Shown here in pieces: positions 22,432-31,168 of a stretch of 42,092 nucleotides of DNA. The stretch lies in the NCBI GenBank assembly GCA_964399965.1, contig CAYNRX010000018.1, forward strand, positions 1 through 42,092, in the 5' to 3' direction. The DNA comes from UBA1381 sp964399965. GTDB taxonomy: Bacteria > Bacillota > Clostridia > UBA1381. The position numbers and the translations under genes are program-made. The notes beneath the pieces were generated by a model that was given only the letters and a program-made list of their open reading frames with translations, was not told the origin of the DNA and ran no database searches. Every line of letters begins with the position of its first letter. Within the stretch, counting starts at the first letter, position 1.

Positions 22432-22503
22432 AATATAAAAATACAAAAATGCACTACATTCTTTATCATACCTTTTGGAGGACGATAAAATACTAAATAG
22501 TCG

Positions 22504-22534
22504 AAAAAAAGGCGGCTCGGAGTGAACCGCCTTT
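22504..22534 (-). terminator. Terminator of the GH1-symporter operon
   Basis: On the minus strand AAAGGCGG (22534-22527) pairs with CCGCCTTT (22515-22508) around an 11-nt loop, followed by a run of seven T (22510-22504). It starts 5 nt after the symporter stop. Confidence 0.92.
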
Positions 22535-22538
22535 AATA

Positions 22539-23891
22539 TCAAAGAGTGATAACGCCCAGCGATGATAACAGCGAGGATGCAAGTATCGCTATTATGCAAA
22601 GGGGAGCGATATATTTTATCATCACGTTGTAGAGCTTCTCGCGGCTGAATTTTGATGACAGCCGAACCTCATCGCCGATGACTTTGGCGCCGATCACCCA
22701 GCCTACGAAGAGACTCGTCAGAAGAGCTGCTATCGGCATGAGCACCGAGTTGGTGATGAAATCCATGAAATCGAGGATATCAAAGCCCAATATCGACACA
22801 TTAGAAAGCACGCTGTAGCCCAGTGTAGGCAGCAATGCTGCCAAAAGCCCGTATATGAGGATGATGACGGAGCTTTTGTTTCGCGAGAGCTTGAAGCGGT
22901 CGCATATCGCGGATACGCAGGCCTCCATGATAGATACCGAGGAGGTCAGGGCGGCAAAGGCCACCAGCAGGAAGAACAGCGAGCCGATGATGCGCGCGCC
23001 GCCCATGCTGTTGAATACCTTGGGCAGAGTGATGAACATCAAGCTCGGCCCCTGGTTGAGAGCTGTCGGATCGCCGCCGGAGAAGGCAAACACCGCCGGG
23101 ATTATCATAAAGCCGGCCAGTATTGCAACCATTGTATCGAATATCTCTATGCGGCCGACGCATTTTTCAATATCATCGTCCTTTTTTAAATACGAACCGT
23201 AGGTTATCATTATGCCCATAGCCAGCGACAAGGAGTAGAACATCTGCCCCATGGCCGCCAATACGGTGTTGGGTGAGAACCGTCCGAAGTCGGGGATAAG
23301 AAAGTATTTCACTCCCTCAGACGCTCCCGGGAGCGTGACCGAATAGATCGCAATGATCACTGAAAGCAATATCAAAAGCGGCATCAGCACTACGCTGAAT
23401 TTCTCTATCCCCTTTTGCACGCCGCGGAAAATCACCAGGGCAGTGAGGATTATGTACACAGACTGATATATGATCGGTGAGGCGATAGCACCGGTGGTCT
23501 GAGCAAAGAACGTATCCTGAGCGGCCTGGGCGGCTCCTCCGGCGGCGAATACCACCAGATATTTCAATACCCAGCCCCCGATAACGCAGTAATACGGGAA
23601 GATCAATAGTGGTATTATTGACGACAGCCAGCCGATAAAGGAGTATTTCTTTTTAAGCATCCCAAAGGCTGTTATCGCGCTGTTACCGGTCTTGCGGCCG
23701 ATAGCTATCTCGGTCACCATCAGCGTAAAACCGAGGGTGACGGTCAGTATGATATATACCAGCAGGAAGATACCGCCGCCGTATTTTGCCGCCAAGTAAG
23801 GGAAACGCCAGATGTTTCCCAAGCCTACGGCAGAACCGGCTGCGGCCATGATAAAACCTAACCTGCCTGAAAAAGTTCCTCTTTTTTCCAT
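22539..23891 (-). CDS. Sodium-dependent symporter, SNF (neurotransmitter:sodium) family
   Basis: A 450-residue LeuT-fold transporter with about 11-12 membrane helices. The N-terminus GFIMAAAGSAVGLGNIWRFPYLAAKYGGGIFLLVYI is the signature TM1 of the family, including the unwound GSAVGLGN segment that binds Na+ and substrate. SLSLAMGIMITYGSYLKKDDD covers TM6b-7. Bacterial members import amino acids or related amines with Na+; the substrate is not predictable. ATG follows AAAGGAATC. It is 43 nt downstream of the GH1 gene in the same direction, with a CAGGAGC/GCTCCTG hairpin at the GH1 stop but no T-run, so the two are probably cotranscribed. Confidence 0.93.
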   Translation of the reverse strand: MEKRGTFSGRLGFIMAAAGSAVGLGNIWRFPYLAAKYGGGIFLLVYIILTVTLGFTLMVTEIAIGRKTGNSAITAFGMLKKKYSFIGWLSSIIPLLIFPYYCVIGGWVLKYLVVFAAGGAAQAAQDTFFAQTTGAIASPIIYQSVYIILTALVIFRGVQKGIEKFSVVLMPLLILLSVIIAIYSVTLPGASEGVKYFLIPDFGRFSPNTVLAAMGQMFYSLSLAMGIMITYGSYLKKDDDIEKCVGRIEIFDTMVAILAGFMIIPAVFAFSGGDPTALNQGPSLMFITLPKVFNSMGGARIIGSLFFLLVAFAALTSSVSIMEACVSAICDRFKLSRNKSSVIILIYGLLAALLPTLGYSVLSNVSILGFDILDFMDFITNSVLMPIAALLTSLFVGWVIGAKVIGDEVRLSSKFSREKLYNVMIKYIAPLCIIAILASSLLSSLGVITL

Positions 23892-23934
23892 AATGTGATT
23901 CCTTTCTGTTTTCTCCTAAGCTACAGGAGCCGCC

Positions 23935-25269
23935 TTAAAGCTCCTGACCGTTTGTCCTTATCACATCGCTGTACCAATGAGCCGAATCCTTTAATATGCG
24001 GTTTTTTGTCGGGTAGTCCACATAGACTATGCCGAACCGCTTCTGATAGCCTTCTCCCCATTCGAAGTTGTCAAGAAGCGACCAGTGGAAATAACCGCGG
24101 ATATCCGCCCCTTCCTCAGACGATTTTTTAAGCCCCGAGATGTATGAACGCAGGTATTCTATGCGCTGCGGATCGTGCACGCGGCCATCGGTGCTTATTA
24201 CATCGTTGTTGGCCATGCCGTTCTCGGTAATATACATCGGCAATTTGTAACGCCGGTAGTAGAATTTTGTCCCCCAGTAAAGTGCAGAAGGAGTGACCTC
24301 CCAGCCCATCATCGTCTGGTCGAAGCCGACCTTGGGAGAAGTAGGCCCATCCTGAGAGACGGTCTGGCCAAGATAGATATTCATGCCCAGAAAATCTATC
24401 GGCTGCGACATCAGTTTCATATCGGTTTCGGGGATATCTATGCCGTAATGTGCAAACCGTGCGGCGATCTCCGGCTGATACCGGCCCGTCATGATGGGAT
24501 CGACCCACATGGCATTGCCCCAGTAGACCGATGGGGATGTGGGCTTGAACATCGCCTCATAGGCAGCCTCGATATCCTCGGGAGAATCCGAGGCCGGTAT
24601 CTTCACGTCACCGACCGGGGCGAAGCCTATAACCGGCTTTGTTTTGGCGTATTTGCGGATAACGCTTACCGCTTCTCCGTGTGCAAGCAGGGAGTTGTAG
24701 GCGGCGATGAGCACGTCCTCCTCAGATAACCTAAGCCCCGGCGCATGTTCGCCGTTGGCGTGACCGAGGGAGAGGAAGCACTGGTGCTCGTTTAGCGTGA
24801 ACCAGTGGGATATCCGGTCGGAGTAAAGCTCCATTATCTTTTTGGTGTATTCACCGAACCATTTTGGGCTGTCCGGGTTGAGCCAGCCGCCTTTTCTGTA
24901 AAGGGCGGTGGGATATTCCCAGTGGAAAAGCGTCGCATAGGGGACGATGCCGTTTGCTAAAAGCTCGTCTATAAGCTCGTTGTAAAAGCGTACGCCGGCC
25001 TCGTTCACTCTGCCAAGACCCTCCGGGAAGATCCGCGGCCAGCAGAAGGAGAAGCGGTAGGCTTTTATACCAAGCTCTTTCATTATGCGCACGTCCTCGC
25101 GGAACCGGTGGTAATGATCGCAGGCCTCCAGCCCGTTATGGCCGAAAGCAACGGCGCCCTCGCGGCGGCAGAACATATCCCAGACACAGTCTCCGCGCTC
25201 CTGTGCTCCGCCCTCTATCTGGAAAGCGGCTGTGGCCGCTCCCCATACAAAATCCTGTGGAAATGGCAT
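23935..25269 (-). CDS. Glycoside hydrolase family 1 (beta-glucosidase type)
   Basis: A 444-residue retaining glycosidase of the usual GH1 length. The N-terminal FVWGAATAAFQIEGG holds the substrate-binding Gln. The acid/base Glu161 lies in WFTLNEHQC (usually TxNEP, here Pro is replaced by His), and the nucleophile Glu349 in YITENGM. The HWEYPTAL segment replaces the usual HWDLP. FHWSLLDNFEWGEGYQKRFG near the C-terminus has the Trp-Glu-Trp pattern of non-phosphorylated substrates instead of the Ser/Lys/Tyr signature of 6-phospho-glycosidases. No signal peptide, so it is cytoplasmic. ATG follows AAGGAGG with a T-rich spacer. It forms an operon with the Na+ symporter. Confidence 0.94.
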   Translation of the reverse strand: MPFPQDFVWGAATAAFQIEGGAQERGDCVWDMFCRREGAVAFGHNGLEACDHYHRFREDVRIMKELGIKAYRFSFCWPRIFPEGLGRVNEAGVRFYNELIDELLANGIVPYATLFHWEYPTALYRKGGWLNPDSPKWFGEYTKKIMELYSDRISHWFTLNEHQCFLSLGHANGEHAPGLRLSEEDVLIAAYNSLLAHGEAVSVIRKYAKTKPVIGFAPVGDVKIPASDSPEDIEAAYEAMFKPTSPSVYWGNAMWVDPIMTGRYQPEIAARFAHYGIDIPETDMKLMSQPIDFLGMNIYLGQTVSQDGPTSPKVGFDQTMMGWEVTPSALYWGTKFYYRRYKLPMYITENGMANNDVISTDGRVHDPQRIEYLRSYISGLKKSSEEGADIRGYFHWSLLDNFEWGEGYQKRFGIVYVDYPTKNRILKDSAHWYSDVIRTNGQEL

Positions 25270-25287
25270 TAAAAAAAACCTCCTTAC

Positions 25288-25314
25288 GCCCGCAAAAATG
25301 CGGCTCTTGCGGGC
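25288..25314 (-). promoter_or_regulatory. Leader hairpin directly before the GH1 ribosome binding site
   Basis: GCCCGCAA pairs with TTGCGGGC (8 bp, 11-nt loop) and ends 4 nt before AAGGAGG on the minus-strand mRNA. Placement this close to the ribosome binding site suggests a role in mRNA stability or translation initiation, or a DNA operator. No T-run after the stem. Confidence 0.5.
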
Positions 25315-25334
25315 AAATTTTAAAATACCTCTCT

Positions 25335-25363
25335 ATTATATACTAAAACCCGTCAAATGTAAA
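25335..25363 (-). promoter_or_regulatory. Promoter of the GH1-symporter operon
   Basis: Minus strand: TTTACA (25363-25358), 17-nt spacer, TATAAT (25340-25335), about 65 nt upstream of the GH1 ATG. Confidence 0.75.
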
Positions 25364-25391
25364 ACATTTTTTTTCATTTTAATAAAAAATC

Positions 25392-25420
25392 TTGCTATTT
25401 GCTTGATTATGGTTTATAAT
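25392..25420 (+). promoter_or_regulatory. Promoter of the csaB polysaccharide operon
   Basis: TTGCTA (25392-25397), 17-nt spacer, TATAAT (25415-25420); a second TATAAT follows at 25422-25427. It is divergent from the GH1 promoter 30 nt away, so both share a short AT-rich control region. Confidence 0.75.
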
Positions 25421-25492
25421 GTATAATAAGGTGGTCTATTCATTTGATGATCAATATTGACAATACGACAGGAATGAAAGGTGTGAACAGGC

Positions 25493-26614
25493 TTGAAAAA
25501 GGGAACGAGGATCCTTTTATCGCTTATGCAGCTGAATATAGGCGGCGCGGAGACCCATGTTGTGGAGCTGGCCAAAGAGCTGAAACGCAGGGGCTATTAC
25601 GTGGTCGTCACCTCTAAGGGCGGAGTTTATGTTAAGGAGCTTGAGGAAGCGGGGATAAAGCATTACGTGGTGCCGCTGCAAAACAAAAATCCCTTGAACG
25701 TCTGGAAAGCGTATCAAAGGCTTAGGAATATAATATTGACTGAAAAAATAGATATAGTACATTCCCACGCCCGCATACCGTCGTTCATACTGGGGATACT
25801 CCACAAGCGGATGAAATTCCCCTTTGTGACAACGGCTCACTGGGTATTCAATACCAAATATGGGCTGAAGTACATCACCAACTGGGGCGAGTATACAATA
25901 GCGGTAAGTGACGATATAAAAAAATATCTCATGGATAACTATAAGATACCGCCTGAAAGGATAAAGGTGACGATAAACGGCATCGATACGGAGAAATTTT
26001 CTCCTCAAACCGATGGCTCGGACGTGATAAAGGAGTTCGGCATTGATAAAAGCGACCGCGTTATAACGTATGTCAGCCGTATGGACGAAGACCGAAGCCT
26101 GGCGTTAAAGCAGCTTTTGTCGGTGCTGCCGCAGATAGCGGTGGAAAATCTTCGGATAATCGCTGTCGGCGGCGGTAACGATATGGAAAATGTGCGCCGT
26201 TTGGCGGAGGAAGCCAACAGAAAAATGGGGAGGAAGGCTGTCATACTCACAGGCCCCAGGACAGACATAAACAAGCTCATAGCTCCGGCGGAGCTGTTTA
26301 TAGGCGTGAGCCGTGCGGCTTTGGAGGCAATGGCTGCCGCTAAGCCGGCGATAGTAGCCGGAAACGAGGGATATATCGGCCTTTTTGACAAGTCGAAGCT
26401 AACGGTAGGGATAGATACAAATTTCTGCTGCCGCGGCTGCGGGGAATCGACTCCTGAAAAACTGCGGGCAGACATAGAGCGATTTTTTGCGCTTGATAAT
26501 GATAAAAAGAAATATCTCGGCGATTACGGCAGGGAGATGGTAAAGAGGTTTTATTCAATAGCAAAAATGGCGCAGGATTGTATTGACGTATACGATACGG
26601 CGCTGAAAAAATGA
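25493..26614 (+). CDS. Glycosyltransferase family 4 protein
   Basis: A 373-residue GT-B fold glycosyltransferase. The N-terminal acceptor domain shows LSLMQLNIGGAETHVVELAKELKRRGY and DIVHSHARIPSF; the C-terminal donor domain shows NGIDTEKF and the E-x7-E-like region (SRAALEAMAAAKPAIVAGNEGYIG). A retaining sugar transfer from a nucleotide sugar is expected. It starts at TTG 25493 behind AAAGGTGTGA. A cysteine pair in CCRGCGEST near residue 303 is unusual. First gene of the csaB operon; its end overlaps the next frame by 4 nt. Confidence 0.9.
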   Translation: MKKGTRILLSLMQLNIGGAETHVVELAKELKRRGYYVVVTSKGGVYVKELEEAGIKHYVVPLQNKNPLNVWKAYQRLRNIILTEKIDIVHSHARIPSFILGILHKRMKFPFVTTAHWVFNTKYGLKYITNWGEYTIAVSDDIKKYLMDNYKIPPERIKVTINGIDTEKFSPQTDGSDVIKEFGIDKSDRVITYVSRMDEDRSLALKQLLSVLPQIAVENLRIIAVGGGNDMENVRRLAEEANRKMGRKAVILTGPRTDINKLIAPAELFIGVSRAALEAMAAAKPAIVAGNEGYIGLFDKSKLTVGIDTNFCCRGCGESTPEKLRADIERFFALDNDKKKYLGDYGREMVKRFYSIAKMAQDCIDVYDTALKK

Positions 26615-26625
26615 AGGAGGACGTT

Positions 26626-27735
26626 ATGGACGAAATTTTGATTTCGGGATACTACGGCTTCAAAAACAGCGGAGATGACGCCCTTTTGCTATCGATAATA
26701 GAAGACGTGCAGCAGTACAGGCCGGATGCAAATCTGGTGGTGCTTTCGGGCGATCCGGCGGAGACAGAGAGGATATACGGCGTAAAAGCCATAAGCCGCA
26801 CAAATCCATTTGAGATAATGGCGCATATGAGACGGGCGCGGCTGCTTTTGTCGGGCGGAGGCACGCTGATACAGGACAGGACCTCGTCGAAATCGCTGTG
26901 GTATTATCTGGGTATCATTGCCCTGGCGCAGTTTATGGGGCTTAAGGTGATGCTGTATTCCAACGGCATAGGGCCGCTTTTGCGCGAAGGCAACCGGAAA
27001 AAAGCCAGATGGGTGCTGAATAAGGTCGATCTTATAACGCTTAGGGATGAGACCTCAAGGGAAGAGCTGAACAAGATAGGCGTAACAAAACCGAAAACAG
27101 TAGTAACGGCCGATCCGGCATTTCATTTGGAACCATCGCCGCGAGAACGGGGACTGGAGATATTGAAAAAAGCAGGGGCTGATGCCTCTAAAAGGATACT
27201 GGGGATATCTGTGCGGGCGTGGGATACGCTGCCGGATGATTTTGCACAGACAATGGCACGGTTTTCCGATTACGCCTGTGAAAAATACGGGTTCCACACG
27301 GTATTCCTGCCGATGCAGCCCAGCCGAGACACGGAGCTTTCGCGGAGGATATTCAAAAATCTTAAGCACAAGGCCACGCTTCTGACTGAAGGGCAGACGA
27401 TAGGCGATATGCTCTCTGTCGTCGGCTGTATGGATGTATGCGTTGGTATGCGGCTCCACACGCTCGTATATGCCGCTGCCGGAGCAGTCCCCCTGATAGG
27501 CCTGGTGTACGACCCCAAGATAAGCGGACTTATGGATTACCTGCAGCAGAAGGCATATATCCCGGTGGAAAAAACCGAGTATAAAAAATTGACCCAGATG
27601 CTGGATGATACGATGAGGAATTATTCCTCCATAATAAAGGAGCTTGAGAAAAGGCGCGAGCTTCTGCGTAAAAAATCGGCACTGAACGCTCAATATGCAA
27701 TAGAGCTTTTTGATAAGGGGTGTGTGGAGATTTGA
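26626..27735 (+). CDS. csaB: Polysaccharide pyruvyl transferase CsaB
   Basis: A 369-residue pyruvyltransferase. Typical elements are the N-terminal ISGYYGFKNSGDDALLLSII, LLLSGGGTLIQDRTSSKSLWYYLGI around residues 75-100, SNGIGPL, and the C-terminal VGMRLHTLVYAAAGAVPLIGLVYDPKI with the conserved Arg-His. CsaB adds a ketal-linked pyruvate from PEP to the secondary cell-wall polymer, which then binds SLH-domain surface proteins. I choose ATG 26626 because GAAGGAGG is 5 nt upstream; the ATG at 26611 belongs to the coupling overlap with the glycosyltransferase stop. No SLH protein is in this window, but the gene predicts some elsewhere in the genome. Confidence 0.95.
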   Translation: MDEILISGYYGFKNSGDDALLLSIIEDVQQYRPDANLVVLSGDPAETERIYGVKAISRTNPFEIMAHMRRARLLLSGGGTLIQDRTSSKSLWYYLGIIALAQFMGLKVMLYSNGIGPLLREGNRKKARWVLNKVDLITLRDETSREELNKIGVTKPKTVVTADPAFHLEPSPRERGLEILKKAGADASKRILGISVRAWDTLPDDFAQTMARFSDYACEKYGFHTVFLPMQPSRDTELSRRIFKNLKHKATLLTEGQTIGDMLSVVGCMDVCVGMRLHTLVYAAAGAVPLIGLVYDPKISGLMDYLQQKAYIPVEKTEYKKLTQMLDDTMRNYSSIIKELEKRRELLRKKSALNAQYAIELFDKGCVEI

Positions 27736-29267
27736 AAAGTGAAAATATGCTAAAGACTGCCGGGTTCATGGCGGCGGCCACGATGCTTTCCAAGGTGTTT
27801 GGCCTGGTGCGCGATTCAATGATCGGCGCCAGCTACGGAACGGGGATAGCGGCCGACGCCTTCATGACCGCCTCTAAGCTGCCGACGACGCTGTTCGATG
27901 TGGTGATAGGAGGGGTCATCTCGGCGACATTCATACCGGTATTCAACCGGGTGATGAGTAAAAATGGCCGTGACGAGGCGATGGTGTTCGTCAATAAATT
28001 CGTCACCCTGATCCTTACAGTGACTGCTCTGATAGCGGTGTTCGGCATTGTCTTTGCCGATCCGCTGGTATCGCTGATGGCGCCGGATTTTGATGCCGGC
28101 AAGCATGAACTGGCGGTGCAGCTAACCTCGATAATGTTCCCGATGATAATTTTCACGGGGCTGGCGTTTTCCTATGTGGGGCTTTTGCAATCGTTCGGCG
28201 AATACAATGTGCCCTCGATAATAAGTTTGGTATCGAATCTGGCGATCATATTGTATTTTTTGACGCTGGGCGACCGGTTCGGCGTATACGGGCTGGCGGT
28301 GACGATGGTCATAGCGTGGAGCTTGCAGCTTATCGTGCAGCTGCCATCGCTTAAAAAATTCGGCGTGCATTACCGGCCGAATTTCCGCTTCCGCGACTCC
28401 AATATCAAGCAGGCGCTGCTTTTAGCGGGACCGATGCTCATAAGCACCTGGGTGCAGCCGCTGTATTCGATAATCAATTCCCGACTGGCTTCGGGGATAG
28501 ATGGGGCGGTGTCGACGCTGGAGTACGGCAACCGGCTTTACACGATAATCGTGGGAGTGTTCAGCTTTGTGGTGACGAACCTGATATTCCCCAAGCTTGC
28601 CCGCGCCAATGCCGAGGAGGACAAGGATGCGGCCAATGGCCTTATCGTATCCTCGTTTAAGGCCATACTTTTGGTGATAATACCCTTAATGTTCGGGTTT
28701 ATGATACTGGCAAGGCCGATAACGGTGATAATTTACCAGCACGGGGATTTTACTCCGGAGGATACTACGCTTGTAAGCGCGGTGCTCACTTGCTATTCGG
28801 TGGGAATGATAGGTTTGGCGGTCAATGAAGTGCTCTCCAAGGCGTTCTTCTCGATGAACGATTCCAAAACGCCGATGAGAAACTCTGTCATGAGTATGGT
28901 AGTGAATATAATACTGGCTTATGCGCTGTTTCACACGCTGGGCACGAACGGCTTGGCGTTGGCTGCGGCCGGCGGATCGATCTTTAACGGCGGAATGAAC
29001 CTGATATGCATGATACGGAAGAATCCGGGGATGTTCAAGAGAGAGGATCTTCTGGAGATAGTAAAGGGCGCAGCGGCGGCGGTGGTCATGGGCGTTGCCG
29101 TATGGCTTATGTATCAAAAATTGCAGCCGGTATTTGCTGAGGGAATGGTGATGAATATCCTGTTGGCAGGGATAGTGGCTGTTGTGGGGATCGCTGTGTA
29201 TGCAGTATTCTGTATCTTGTTTAGAGTGGAAATGATAACGGGACTATTTAAAAGAAGAAAGGATTGA
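27732..29267 (+). CDS. murJ: Lipid II flippase MurJ
   Basis: A 511-residue MOP-superfamily transporter with about 14 membrane helices. The N-terminal MLSKVFGLVRDSMIGASYGTG has the conserved charged TM1 Arg-Asp, and FMTASKLPTTLFDVVIGGVISATFIPVF is the second signature. It flips lipid-linked cell wall precursors; here, inside a csaB operon, it may serve lipid II or the secondary polymer. The start is uncertain: TTG 27732 (TTGA overlap with csaB, AAGGGG 11 nt upstream) or ATG 27747, which matches the family N-terminus better but has its binding site 16 nt away. Confidence 0.93.
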   Translation: MKSENMLKTAGFMAAATMLSKVFGLVRDSMIGASYGTGIAADAFMTASKLPTTLFDVVIGGVISATFIPVFNRVMSKNGRDEAMVFVNKFVTLILTVTALIAVFGIVFADPLVSLMAPDFDAGKHELAVQLTSIMFPMIIFTGLAFSYVGLLQSFGEYNVPSIISLVSNLAIILYFLTLGDRFGVYGLAVTMVIAWSLQLIVQLPSLKKFGVHYRPNFRFRDSNIKQALLLAGPMLISTWVQPLYSIINSRLASGIDGAVSTLEYGNRLYTIIVGVFSFVVTNLIFPKLARANAEEDKDAANGLIVSSFKAILLVIIPLMFGFMILARPITVIIYQHGDFTPEDTTLVSAVLTCYSVGMIGLAVNEVLSKAFFSMNDSKTPMRNSVMSMVVNIILAYALFHTLGTNGLALAAAGGSIFNGGMNLICMIRKNPGMFKREDLLEIVKGAAAAVVMGVAVWLMYQKLQPVFAEGMVMNILLAGIVAVVGIAVYAVFCILFRVEMITGLFKRRKD

Positions 29268-31168
29268 AGCGTCAAGTGAACAGTTTGATAATAACGTCGA
29301 TCGGCCGTTTTTTCTCCATGCTGTGGACGCTGTTTAAGGACAGCGGCGTCTACAGGCTTTTGGAGAGGATATATCTGGCGGTATCGTCACTTTGGCAGCG
29401 AAGCTTGATAGTGAACGGGCTGAAGAACGATTCACACGATGGGATGGTGCGTACAAGCCTTGTATACCGCTTGTTCAATAAGCCGTTTCGTTGGCTGACG
29501 ATATTGCGGCTGGCGATCGGCAAAAGGCTCCGGGGAATGATCTTACACAGCTTTATACTGCGGCTGGGAAGGGTGTTCTACTGGAATATGCTGGCTTTGA
29601 ACAGCCGGTTTTTGGGAGTGATGCTGCTTTCGGCGTTTTTCGTATCGGCGGTATCGTGGATATTCACAAGGGATATTTCATATGTGATGCTCGCCGCCGG
29701 AGCTGTCGGGGCGGTGCTGTGTATAAAGGATCTGAATATCACTGAATTTTTTGAACACAGTGGAGTAGTACGGTTCTGTCTGGGAGCGGTAGGCCTGTCA
29801 AATATACATTTTGATTTTTACGATGAAAGACGCACGGGCGGACGGATATCGGTTGTGATAGCCGTACTTATAGGTCTTATAGCCGGGGCGCTCTCGGTAA
29901 ACAGCCTGATTTTGGCGGCAGCGGCGCCGGTGGGACTTTTCTGTCTGATATTGGTGCTGATGGTACCGATGGCCGGGATAGTGTTTGCGGTGATAGTCGC
30001 TCCGGTGGGACCGACGATGGCTTTGGCCGGGATAGCGCTTTTGACGTTATTTTCCGCCGTGGTAAAGACGCTCACAACGCCGAAGCTGAACTGGCGTCTG
30101 GACGGTGTGGGACTGGGGCTGTGCCTGCTTTTGGCAGTGCTTTTCATATCCTCGCTGACCTCGTTTTCGCCGGTGCAGAGTTTGACGGTATGGATAATGT
30201 ACCTGGTATTTATCGGTTTTTATTTTGTGATAGTGAATACGGTAAAAACGAAAGAGCAGCTGTACTCGCTTTTGAAACTGTTTGCACTGATGGGCGCGCT
30301 GGTTGCGCTTTACGGCGTGATGCAGTATGTGTTCGGCTGGAACACCTCCAATGCCTGGATAGATGAGGAAATGTTCGAGGAGGCGACGATGCGCGTTTAC
30401 TCGACGATGGGCAATCCCAACGTGCTTGGGGAATATCTGCTCTTGACGCTGCCGATATCGGCGGTGTTCATGCTCAAATATCCCTGGAAGCGGCTGGCAA
30501 AATGGGTATACATGCTTATCTTTGCCGGCTCCGCCCTCTGTCTTGTGCTTACGCAGTCGCGCGGCTGCTGGCTGGGATTTATGCTGACGGCGTTTATTTT
30601 CGTATCGTTCTACAACGGGCGATGGTGGAAGATACTGCCGCTGTTTATCCTGCTGCTGCCGTTTGTGATGCCGCAGACGATGATAGACAGGCTTTTGAGT
30701 ATAGGAGACATGAGCGATTCCTCGACTTCTTACAGGGTATTTATCTGGCTGGGAACGCTGGAGATGATGCAGAATTTCTGGATAGGCGGTATCGGCATGG
30801 GAGAAGGAGCGTTCGGGGCGGTATATCCGTTCTATTCCTACAATGCGATAGTCGCTCCTCATTCGCATAATACGTTTTTGCAGCTTCTGGTCGAAGGCGG
30901 CATAGGCGCGCTGGCCGCTTTTGTCGGTACGATGATAGTGTTCCTGAAAAAAATGGCCTCGGTATACAGCATTAAGCCGAAAACGACCTGGACGTCGATG
31001 CTTGCTCTCGGTATTGGCAGCGCAGTCGCCGGCTTCCTTTTGCAAAGCATGTTCGACTATACGTTCTACAATTACCGCATGATGGCTATGTTTTTCATGT
31101 TCATGGCATTCGGGACGTCGCTTTACAGACTGACGATAGGAGGCGGACAGGTTGAGAAAAATAATTGA
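29264..31168 (+). CDS. O-antigen ligase/polymerase-like membrane protein (Wzy_C)
   Basis: A 634-residue polytopic protein with a hydrophilic N-terminal stretch of about 115 residues followed by some 12 membrane helices. The Wzy_C core shows LTQSRGCWLGF (around residue 427) and the periplasm-side APHSHNTFLQLLVEGGIGAL (around residue 530), with the functional His and Asn pattern of O-antigen ligases. It probably polymerises or ligates the lipid-linked secondary cell wall glycan. The listed start is TTG 29264, overlapping the murJ stop as TTGA; GTG 29276 is an alternative. The gene ends 17 nt inside the start of the next gene. Confidence 0.9.
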   Translation: MKRQVNSLIITSIGRFFSMLWTLFKDSGVYRLLERIYLAVSSLWQRSLIVNGLKNDSHDGMVRTSLVYRLFNKPFRWLTILRLAIGKRLRGMILHSFILRLGRVFYWNMLALNSRFLGVMLLSAFFVSAVSWIFTRDISYVMLAAGAVGAVLCIKDLNITEFFEHSGVVRFCLGAVGLSNIHFDFYDERRTGGRISVVIAVLIGLIAGALSVNSLILAAAAPVGLFCLILVLMVPMAGIVFAVIVAPVGPTMALAGIALLTLFSAVVKTLTTPKLNWRLDGVGLGLCLLLAVLFISSLTSFSPVQSLTVWIMYLVFIGFYFVIVNTVKTKEQLYSLLKLFALMGALVALYGVMQYVFGWNTSNAWIDEEMFEEATMRVYSTMGNPNVLGEYLLLTLPISAVFMLKYPWKRLAKWVYMLIFAGSALCLVLTQSRGCWLGFMLTAFIFVSFYNGRWWKILPLFILLLPFVMPQTMIDRLLSIGDMSDSSTSYRVFIWLGTLEMMQNFWIGGIGMGEGAFGAVYPFYSYNAIVAPHSHNTFLQLLVEGGIGALAAFVGTMIVFLKKMASVYSIKPKTTWTSMLALGIGSAVAGFLLQSMFDYTFYNYRMMAMFFMFMAFGTSLYRLTIGGGQVEKNN

